Source: Pseudorhodobacter sp.
GTDB taxonomy: Bacteria > Pseudomonadota > Alphaproteobacteria > Rhodobacterales > Rhodobacteraceae
Assembly (NCBI GenBank): GCA_014378345.1
Contig: JACMNW010000079.1
Span: forward strand, 1 to 11,607
Length of the DNA: 11,607 nucleotides
Direction: 5' to 3'
Below the pieces are notes generated by a model. It saw only the letters and a program-made list of their open reading frames with translations. It did no database searches and was not told the DNA's origin. Made by a program: the position numbers and the translations under genes. Shown here one piece after another: positions 6,101 to 11,607 of the stretch (positions are counted from its first letter, which is position 1; each line of letters begins with the position of its first letter).

Positions 6101-6913
6101 CTATACTTGACCAGATCTTGACGGTGCAACCCCGTCAGCCGGAACGGACGGTACAATTCCAGTGTCCGGCGCCACAGTTAATTTGCGCTTCATCAAGCCA
6201 AAAAGATCGGCAAACATCGCCTTTGGCAAACCATCGGCATGGTCGCGTGACACGCCGAATGCGCGGTAGAACAGCCGCGCAAGGATCAACATAAACAGGC
6301 CCGCAAAAACCACATCCGACAAAAAATGCCGCCCCGCCGCGACGCGCATTCCCGAAGCCACGGCATAAACCGCGCCAAGCGCGCCATACGCCATCCCACG
6401 CCACGGCTTTGGCAATGCCCGCCCAAAACAAACGGCAAGTACAATGGCCATAGCCGCCGCTGATGCCGCCTCTCCCGACACGAAAGAGCAGTTGCTGGAA
6501 CACTGTCCCGCAATCTCGAACGGCGGGGTAAACAACCTGTCCCCACCAAATTCCTGAATTGTAACCGGGCGGGCCCGACCCCAGTTTTGCTTGAGCAAGA
6601 CATTGACCAATAGTCCCGTCCCGCACACATAAATCGCGGTTACGAAGGCCCAAAGCCGCCAGCTGGTCTTGGCATGCCTGCCACGCAGCAAACTGGCGCA
6701 CAACATCACAGCCCCCGCAACAGCAACGGCTATGCTTCCCAACCAAATGGACATCCTGATGTCTTCGCCAAAGGCGCTTTTCGCCAGCAGAAAACTCCCG
6801 TCTGCCTGCACAAACAGCCGAGACACGGCAATATCGACGCCCGGCCAAATCGCAAAGACCAGTTGGACAAGGGCAGTTGCCACCAACAGCCGCCATAGGA
6901 CTTGATCTCGCAC
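6101..6913 (-). CDS. PAP2-superfamily membrane phosphatase (lipid phosphatase-like)
   Basis: A 270-residue integral-membrane phosphatase of the PAP2 superfamily. The three signature regions are present in order: K(x6)RP at 108-116 (KQNWGRARP), FVSGE at 144-148 where PSGH is usual, and R(x5)H(x3)D at 190-200 (RVAAGRHFLSD), which contains the expected nucleophilic histidine 196. Membrane helices lie near 9-30, 56-76, 87-107, 150-166, 173-189 and 200-216. Likely substrates are lipid phosphates such as lipid A, phosphatidylglycerophosphate, undecaprenyl diphosphate or phosphatidic acid, with the active site facing the periplasm. The replacement of the PSGH histidine by glutamate is notable. The GTG at 6913 is preferred because GGCGGAGG lies about five bases before it; a TTG at 6970 in the same frame would add 19 residues without a good ribosome site. 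The hydrophilic C-terminal tail from 220 is longer than usual. Confidence 0.88.
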   Translation of the reverse strand: MRDQVLWRLLVATALVQLVFAIWPGVDIAVSRLFVQADGSFLLAKSAFGEDIRMSIWLGSIAVAVAGAVMLCASLLRGRHAKTSWRLWAFVTAIYVCGTGLLVNVLLKQNWGRARPVTIQEFGGDRLFTPPFEIAGQCSSNCSFVSGEAASAAAMAIVLAVCFGRALPKPWRGMAYGALGAVYAVASGMRVAAGRHFLSDVVFAGLFMLILARLFYRAFGVSRDHADGLPKAMFADLFGLMKRKLTVAPDTGIVPSVPADGVAPSRSGQV

Positions 6914-7000
6914 TGAGGCCTCCGCCTTATCTTTGGTAGTTTTGCCTGATATAGGGGCGGGGTGAAACAAAAACTTGCTGGCACCTTGGCCTCTAAAAAC

Positions 7001-7027
7001 AAAAAAGCCCCGCCTGTTGCGGCGGGG
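7001..7027 (-). terminator. Intrinsic terminator of the pntAB operon
   Basis: Read on the minus strand, CCCCGCC (7027-7021) pairs with GGCGGGG (7014-7008) around a six-base loop, followed by C and six T (7007-7001). It begins 21 bases after the pntB stop and is a textbook Rho-independent terminator. It separates pntAB from the phosphatase gene downstream on the same strand. Confidence 0.9.
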
Positions 7028-7048
7028 ATTCTTTGTGCACGCATGGGT

Positions 7049-8482
7049 TCAATCAATCATCGGCAGCAATGCGTCTAATGATTTCTTCGCATCGCCATAG
7101 AACATTCGCGTATTTTCTTTGTAAAACAGCGGGTTTTCGATGCCCGAATATCCGGTGCCTTGGCCCCGCTTGGATACGAACACCTGTTTCGCCTTCCAGC
7201 ATTCCAACACTGGCATGCCAGCTATCGGGCTATTAGGGTCGTCCTGCGCGGCTGGGTTCACAATGTCGTTTGACCCAATAACGATGGCCACATCGGTTTT
7301 CGGGAAATCCTCGTTGATCTCGTCCATTTCCATTACGATGTCATAAGGCACCCGCGCCTCGGCCAACAGCACGTTCATATGGCCGGGCAGACGCCCCGCC
7401 ACCGGATGGATGGCAAAACGCACCGTCTTGCCTGCGCTACGCAGCTTGCGCGTCAACTCCGACACCGATTGCTGCGCCTGCGCCACCGCCATGCCGTAAC
7501 CCGGAATGATGATGATACTGTCCGCATCATTCAACGCCGCAGCCACGCCTTCGGCATCAATGGCAATCTGCTCACCGGAAATTTCCATCGCAGGGCCAGT
7601 TGTGCCACCAAAGCCGCCAAGGATAACGCTGATGAACGACCGGTTCATCGCCTTGCACATGATGTAGCTCAGGATAGCGCCGCTGGAGCCGACCAGTGCC
7701 CCGGTCACGATCAGCAGATCATTGCCCAGCGTGAAACCAATCGCCGCCGCCGCCCAGCCGGAATAGCTGTTCAGCATGGATACGACCACCGGCATATCCG
7801 CGCCGCCAATTCCCATGATCAGGTGATAGCCGATGAAAAACGCCAGAAGCGTCATGGCGATCAGCGCCCAGATCCCGGCGCCATTGAAATACAGCACCAG
7901 CAAGATCAGCGACGCAATCGCCGCCCCCGCATTTAACAAATGCCCGCCCGGCAGTTTGGTGGCCTTGCCATCAACCTTGCCCGCCAATTTGCCAAAGGCA
8001 ACAATCGACCCCGTGAATGTCACAGCACCGATAAATACGCCTAAAAATACCTCAACATGCAAAATCGCCTGCTCAATCGCATCTTTCTCGGCCAGCTTTT
8101 TGGCAAACCCAATCAACCCTTCGCGGGCCACTGAATCCATCGCCAACACACGGTTCAATTCAATATCTGCGTTGAACCCGATCAACACGGCCGCCAGACC
8201 CACAAACGAATGCAAAGCCGCCACCAGCTGCGGCATTTCCGTCATCTGCACCCGCGTGGCCACGATCCAGCCCAGCACGGACCCAATCGCCACCATCAGG
8301 GCAATCACCCAAACATGCGCCACATCGGGGCTGAAGATCGTCGCAAACACCGCAAGCGCCATGCCCGCGATGCCATACCAGACCGCGCGCTTGGCGCTTT
8401 CCTGCCCCGACAATCCACCCAGACTTAGAATAAACAAAACCGCCGCCGCGATATAGGCTGCCGATACGATACCAATGCTCAT
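7049..8482 (-). CDS. pntB: NAD(P) transhydrogenase subunit beta
   Basis: A 477-residue beta subunit of proton-translocating transhydrogenase. Residues 1-265 form the membrane domain dII, with about nine helices. His91 (LHSFVGL) matches the proton-path histidine known in the E. coli beta subunit, and the block GGADMPVVVSMLNSYSGWAA is at 227-246. From about 290 comes the NADP(H)-binding domain dIII: PGYGMAVAQAQ (327-337), IHPVAGRLPGHMNVLLAEA (359-376), MDEINEDF (386-393), VIGSNDIVNPAAQDDPNSPI (401-420) and KRGQGTGYSGIENPLF (438-453). With PntA it couples inward proton flow to NADPH formation. The open frame continues upstream to 8728, but MSIGIVSAAY at 8482 is the true N-terminus: AAGGGGAT precedes it and the extension only overlaps pntA out of frame. 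It follows pntA by 11 bases. Confidence 0.97.
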   Translation of the reverse strand: MSIGIVSAAYIAAAVLFILSLGGLSGQESAKRAVWYGIAGMALAVFATIFSPDVAHVWVIALMVAIGSVLGWIVATRVQMTEMPQLVAALHSFVGLAAVLIGFNADIELNRVLAMDSVAREGLIGFAKKLAEKDAIEQAILHVEVFLGVFIGAVTFTGSIVAFGKLAGKVDGKATKLPGGHLLNAGAAIASLILLVLYFNGAGIWALIAMTLLAFFIGYHLIMGIGGADMPVVVSMLNSYSGWAAAAIGFTLGNDLLIVTGALVGSSGAILSYIMCKAMNRSFISVILGGFGGTTGPAMEISGEQIAIDAEGVAAALNDADSIIIIPGYGMAVAQAQQSVSELTRKLRSAGKTVRFAIHPVAGRLPGHMNVLLAEARVPYDIVMEMDEINEDFPKTDVAIVIGSNDIVNPAAQDDPNSPIAGMPVLECWKAKQVFVSKRGQGTGYSGIENPLFYKENTRMFYGDAKKSLDALLPMID

Positions 8483-8493
8483 GGCCAATCCCC

Positions 8494-10065
8494 TTACGAC
8501 TTTTGGAACATGGCGAGCATCCGGCGTGTGACCAGAAAACCCCCCACGATATTGATGGATGCAATCAGCACCGATATGGCCGCCAGTGTCACGACCAGCC
8601 AGTTGCCAGACCCGATTTGCAGCAATGCCCCAAGGATGACGATCCCCGAGATTGCATTTGTCACCGCCATAAGCGGCGTGTGCAACGAATGGCTGACATT
8701 CCAGATCACCGAGAAACCAATGAAACACGCCAGCGCAAACACAATGAAATGCTGCATGAATTCGGTCGGCGCATAGGCCCCAACCAGCGCCAGCAGCAAC
8801 CCCGCGCCGACCAACAAACCCACCTGGGACCGCGTTTGCGCCTTAAACACCGCCACTTCCTGCGCGCGTTTTTCAACCAGCGTCAGTTCCACCGCCTTCG
8901 GTTTCGGTTTCGCTGCCGCAATCGCCGCAATCTTTGGCGGCGGCGGCGGGAAGGTCACGGCACCCGCATGGGCCACCGTCGCGCCCCGGATCACGTCATC
9001 TTCCATATTCTGGAAAATCACACCGTCCTTCTTTGGCGTAAGATCGGTCAGCATATGCCTGATATTGTTGGAATACAGCGTCGATGCCTGTGCGGCCATC
9101 CGGCTTGGATAATCGGTATATCCCACCACCGTGACACCATTGTCAGACACGATCTTTTGGTCCGGAACCGTCAGATCACAGTTGCCACCGCGTTCTGCCG
9201 CCAGATCAACCACCACTGATCCGGGCTTCATCATCGCCACCATATCGGCCAGCCACAACTTCGGCGCAGGCCGCCCGGGGATTAGCGCCGTGGTGATCAC
9301 AATATCCACATCGGGGGCCAATTCGCGAAACTTCGCAAGTTGCTTTTCGCGGAATTCTGGTGAAGACGGCGCAGCATAGCCCCCGGTCGCGGCCCCGTCC
9401 TGCGCCGCCTCAAAATCCAGATAAACAAACTGCGCGCCCATCGATTCAATCTGCTCAGCCACTTCGGGGCGCACATCAAACGCAAAGGTCATCGCCCCCA
9501 GCGACGTCGCCGTGCCAATCGCAGCCAAACCTGCAACGCCCGCGCCGATCACCAACACTTTCGCGGGCGGAACCTTGCCCGCCGCCGTCACCTGCCCCGT
9601 AAAGAACCGGCCAAAATTGCTGCCCGCCTCGATCACCGCGCGGTAGCCTGCGATATTGGCCATCGACGACAGCGCATCCATCTTCTGCGCACGTGAAATC
9701 CGCGGCACCATATCCATCGCAATAACAGTGGCACCCTTGGCTTTCACAGCCTCCAGCAAATCCGGGTTCTGTGCCGGCCAGAAGAAAGAGATCAGCGTCT
9801 GCCCGTCGCGCAGCAACTTCACTTCCTTATCCTCAGGTCCACGCACCTTCACCACCACATCGGCGGCCTTGAACAACGCGGCCGCAGTTTTCACAACGTC
9901 AACGCCCGCCGCCGCATAAGCCGCATCCGAAAACCCGGCCCGCAATCCCGCGCCCGTCTCGATCACGCAACTATGGCCCAGCTTCACCAGTTGCAAAGCC
10001 GACTCCGGCGTCATCGCAACACGGGCTTCGCCGTCAAAAATCTCTTTCGGTGCACCGATTTTCAC
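8494..10065 (-). CDS. pntA: NAD(P) transhydrogenase subunit alpha (fused form)
   Basis: A 523-residue alpha subunit that joins the NAD(H)-binding domain dI (residues 1 to about 372) to the N-terminal part of the membrane domain (about 412-515). Some alphaproteobacteria, such as Rhodospirillum, split these as PntAA and PntAB; here they are one chain. Visible marks are MKIGAPKE at the start, RISRAQKMDALSSMANIAGYRAV (122-144), the Rossmann loop VIGAGVAGLAA (172-182) with FDVRPE at 196-201, VDLAAERGGN (286-295) and YTDYPSRM (316-323). A proline-, alanine- and lysine-rich linker at about 373-392 precedes helices near 413-431, 437-456, 466-484 and 489-511. The start is a GTG at 10065 with GGGGGA about eight bases before it. 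It is the first gene of a pntA-pntB operon and works in the inner membrane to balance NADH and NADPH. Confidence 0.97.
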   Translation of the reverse strand: MKIGAPKEIFDGEARVAMTPESALQLVKLGHSCVIETGAGLRAGFSDAAYAAAGVDVVKTAAALFKAADVVVKVRGPEDKEVKLLRDGQTLISFFWPAQNPDLLEAVKAKGATVIAMDMVPRISRAQKMDALSSMANIAGYRAVIEAGSNFGRFFTGQVTAAGKVPPAKVLVIGAGVAGLAAIGTATSLGAMTFAFDVRPEVAEQIESMGAQFVYLDFEAAQDGAATGGYAAPSSPEFREKQLAKFRELAPDVDIVITTALIPGRPAPKLWLADMVAMMKPGSVVVDLAAERGGNCDLTVPDQKIVSDNGVTVVGYTDYPSRMAAQASTLYSNNIRHMLTDLTPKKDGVIFQNMEDDVIRGATVAHAGAVTFPPPPPKIAAIAAAKPKPKAVELTLVEKRAQEVAVFKAQTRSQVGLLVGAGLLLALVGAYAPTEFMQHFIVFALACFIGFSVIWNVSHSLHTPLMAVTNAISGIVILGALLQIGSGNWLVVTLAAISVLIASINIVGGFLVTRRMLAMFQKS

Positions 10066-10206
10066 TGTCTTTTCCCCCGTAAGTGGCTGTCGTCATGCAG
10101 CCAGCCCGATTGCAACCTCTCTCTTAAGGCTGCGCAACAATATTTCAAAGGAAACCTGCAGGCTTGCAATGGGCGATCCGCATATTTCTGACATTTCCGC
10201 CCGACG
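10066..10206 (-). other. Upstream region of pntA
   Basis: These 141 bases lie between the methyltransferase stop and the pntA GTG, both on the minus strand. They probably hold the pntAB promoter, and GGGGGA about eight bases before the GTG is the likely ribosome site. I found no strong promoter pair, terminator or operator. Confidence 0.3.
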
Positions 10207-10683
10207 TCATACCCAACGGCGCACTTTTTCTGCCCAATCGTTGAATTGCCCGCCAAATTTGGCCCGCAGACCCGCTTCTTCGCCTTCGATAAAGCGCCGG
10301 TTGATCACGAACACGAACACCACAACCCAAATCAGCGCCGCCAAATCCCATCGCAGCGCAAGACCGGTCAGAATTAACGCATCCGCCACATAGATCGGGT
10401 TGCGCGACAGCTGATACACGCCACCGGTAATCAAAACCCGCGCTTCTTCGCGCGGCAAAACAGTGGTGCGCGCCTTGGCAAATTGCAGGATGGACGCGGT
10501 CATCAGCACCGCACCTGCCACAATAAACCCAGCCCCAAGCCAGTTGCCCAGCGCCCCCGCATCCCAGACTGGAAACAGCGTTGATTGCACCCACGCAATC
10601 ACGACAAACACCGAAAGCCACGTCGGCGGGCTTTCCCACTGCCGTAAAATGCGCTGCAACGGCGTCATCGGTGTTTGGGCCAC
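10207..10683 (-). CDS. Isoprenylcysteine carboxyl methyltransferase-like (PEMT/ICMT-type) membrane protein
   Basis: A 158-residue membrane protein of the family of small SAM-dependent methyltransferases related to ICMT and phospholipid methyltransferases. Helices lie near 20-38, 47-66, 98-114 and 116-130. Family signatures are GGVYQLSRNPIYVAD at 87-101, the G.Y...RNP.Y element of the cofactor/substrate pocket, and RRFIEGEEAGLRAKFG at 129-144 followed by F..W..KVRRWV to the end. The substrate is unknown: bacterial members rarely have one assigned, and prenylated proteins are not expected here. The GTG at 10683 is chosen because GGAAGG lies six bases upstream. The same frame runs on to an ATG at 10758, adding 25 polar residues (MNDEELPG...) that have no evident ribosome site and do not resemble the family. 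It is divergent from kynU and lies 141 bases upstream of pntA on the same strand. Confidence 0.82.
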   Translation of the reverse strand: MAQTPMTPLQRILRQWESPPTWLSVFVVIAWVQSTLFPVWDAGALGNWLGAGFIVAGAVLMTASILQFAKARTTVLPREEARVLITGGVYQLSRNPIYVADALILTGLALRWDLAALIWVVVFVFVINRRFIEGEEAGLRAKFGGQFNDWAEKVRRWV

Positions 10684-10765
10684 AGGGCACCTTCCTTTGC
10701 CGCAGTTTTCCGATGCGCCATGCCAAAACACAACCCCCGGCAGTTCTTCATCATTCATTTTAAGC

Positions 10766-10793
10766 TTGAAATTATTCCCTCGCGACGTATTTA
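10766..10793 (+). promoter_or_regulatory. Candidate sigma-70-type promoter for kynU
   Basis: TTGAAA (10766-10771) and TATTTA (10788-10793) are separated by 16 bases and end 43 bases before the kynU ATG, in an AT-rich patch between divergent genes. The match is partial, so this is a prediction from sequence only. Confidence 0.35.
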
Positions 10794-10836
10794 ACGCAAT
10801 GGTAAAACCGTCAGACCGACGCGACAGGAAACTTCA

Positions 10837-11607
10837 ATGACCACTGATTTTGCAGCCACCCGCGCCATGTTCGATCTGCCCGATGGCGTAATCTATCTTG
10901 ACGGCAACTCACTGGGGCCTCTGCCAAAAGCCGCCGCCGCCCGCGTCGCAAAAACTGTCACCGCTGAATGGGGTCAATTGCTTATCACTGGCTGGAACAA
11001 AGCAGGCTGGATGGACCAGCCCTCGCGCATCGGTGACCGCATTGCCAAGCTGATCGGCGCAGAACCGGGATCAGTCGTCATGGGCGACACCCTGTCAATC
11101 AAGGTTTACCAAGCACTCGCCTCGGCACTGGAAATGAGCCCTACCCGCCGCGTAATCCTGTCAGATACCGGCAATTTCCCGTCTGATCTGTACATGGCCG
11201 AAGGTCTGTGCCGCACCCTTGGCAATGGCTACACCCTGCGCACGGTGGCACCCGAAGACCTTGCAGATGCCATCGACGAAACCATCGCCGTCACTCTGAT
11301 CACCGAGGCCGATTATCGCACCGGCCAAAAGCACGATATGGCCGCCCTCACTGCCAAAGCCCACGCGAATGGCGCACTAACTGTATGGGACCATGTCCAT
11401 TCCGCTGGTGCTTTCCCGGTGCATCTTGCCGCTTGCAAAGCTGATTTCGCGGTAGGTTGCACCTATAAATACCTCAATTCAGGCCCCGGCGGTCCTGCCT
11501 TCATCTATGTAGCCCCACGCCACGCAGATGTGGCGCGCCCTGCCCTGTCAGGCTGGCTTGGCCACGAAGCCCCCTTTGCCTTTGACCAATCCTACCGCCC
11601 CGGCGCT
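10837..11607 (+). CDS. kynU: Kynureninase, N-terminal 257 residues (3' truncated by window)
   Basis: The start of a PLP-dependent kynureninase, which cleaves kynurenine or 3-hydroxykynurenine to anthranilate or 3-hydroxyanthranilate plus alanine in cytosolic tryptophan catabolism. Recognisable blocks are VIYLDGNSLGPLPKAA (18-33), WGQLLITGWNKAGW (45-58), VVMGDTLSIKVYQAL (80-94), LSDTGNFPSDLYM (108-120), VWDHVHSAGAFPVHL (183-197) and CTYKYLNSGPGGPAFIYV (208-225). Lys211 is the expected Schiff-base lysine, and Asp185 and His188 correspond to the cofactor-contacting D and H of the WD..HSAGA motif. The ATG at 10837 has AGGA (10826-10829) seven bases upstream. The reading frame stays open to the window edge. 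The full enzyme is usually about 400 residues, so roughly a third is missing. In many bacteria tryptophan dioxygenase lies next door, but that cannot be seen here. Confidence 0.96.
   Translation, partial: MTTDFAATRAMFDLPDGVIYLDGNSLGPLPKAAAARVAKTVTAEWGQLLITGWNKAGWMDQPSRIGDRIAKLIGAEPGSVVMGDTLSIKVYQALASALEMSPTRRVILSDTGNFPSDLYMAEGLCRTLGNGYTLRTVAPEDLADAIDETIAVTLITEADYRTGQKHDMAALTAKAHANGALTVWDHVHSAGAFPVHLAACKADFAVGCTYKYLNSGPGGPAFIYVAPRHADVARPALSGWLGHEAPFAFDQSYRPGA

Noticed and set aside
8483..8728. N-terminal extension of pntB by 82 residues
   Set aside because: It overlaps the end of pntA out of frame, the residues do not resemble PntB, and the ATG at 8482 has a good ribosome site and a typical PntB N-terminus.
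7379..9219. Plus-strand open frames of 185, 207 and 238 codons opposite pntB and pntA
   Set aside because: They are antisense to strongly conserved genes, and their translations are low-complexity and arginine/histidine- or threonine/proline-rich, as expected for shadow frames of GC-rich genes.
1..11607. Defence system, prophage, CRISPR array, tRNA or mobile element
   Set aside because: I looked for repeat-spacer patterns, tRNA cloverleaf sequences, transposase or integrase motifs and toxin-antitoxin-like gene pairs on both strands and found none.

Overview
The window looks like chromosomal DNA from an alphaproteobacterium of the Rhodobacterales (Roseobacter-type). This is inferred from the moderately GC-rich coding sequence, the peptide ABC transporter, the DUF3422 membrane protein, the two-gene proton-translocating transhydrogenase with a fused PntA, and a kynureninase. 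I cannot name the species. The DNA is densely coding: ten protein genes (two cut by the window edges) and no noncoding gap longer than about 160 bases. I see no tRNA, rRNA, CRISPR array, insertion sequence or phage gene.

Layout. (1) 1-4106, plus strand: a peptide/oligopeptide-type ABC transporter operon, with the tail of an ATPase subunit, a periplasmic family-5 binding protein and two inner-membrane permeases. Reading frames overlap at two of the three junctions. The third junction, between binding protein and first permease, carries a compact set of stem-loops ending in a T-run, probably lowering permease expression relative to the binding protein. (2) 4108-5391, minus: a DUF3422 membrane-anchored protein whose stop codon lies one base from that of the last permease. 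(3) 5552-6091, plus: a short unrecognised protein, possibly a shortened relative of a larger glycosidase-like family. (4) 6101-6913, minus: a PAP2-type membrane phosphatase with an altered second signature motif. (5) 7049-10065, minus: pntA-pntB followed by an intrinsic terminator. (6) 10207-10683, minus: an isoprenylcysteine-methyltransferase-like membrane protein. (7) 10837 to the right edge, plus: the first 257 codons of kynureninase (kynU), divergent from the methyltransferase gene.

Function. The left block imports peptides or similar small solutes. PntAB uses the proton gradient to move hydride from NADH to NADP+, supplying NADPH. KynU belongs to tryptophan catabolism through kynurenine. 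The other genes look like independent single-gene units. The most interesting signals are the alternative-fold hairpin cluster at 2092-2160, a CorA-like C-terminal membrane hairpin in the DUF3422 protein, the SGE-for-SGH change in the phosphatase, and the puzzling small protein at 5552-6091. No clearly new multi-gene system is present.
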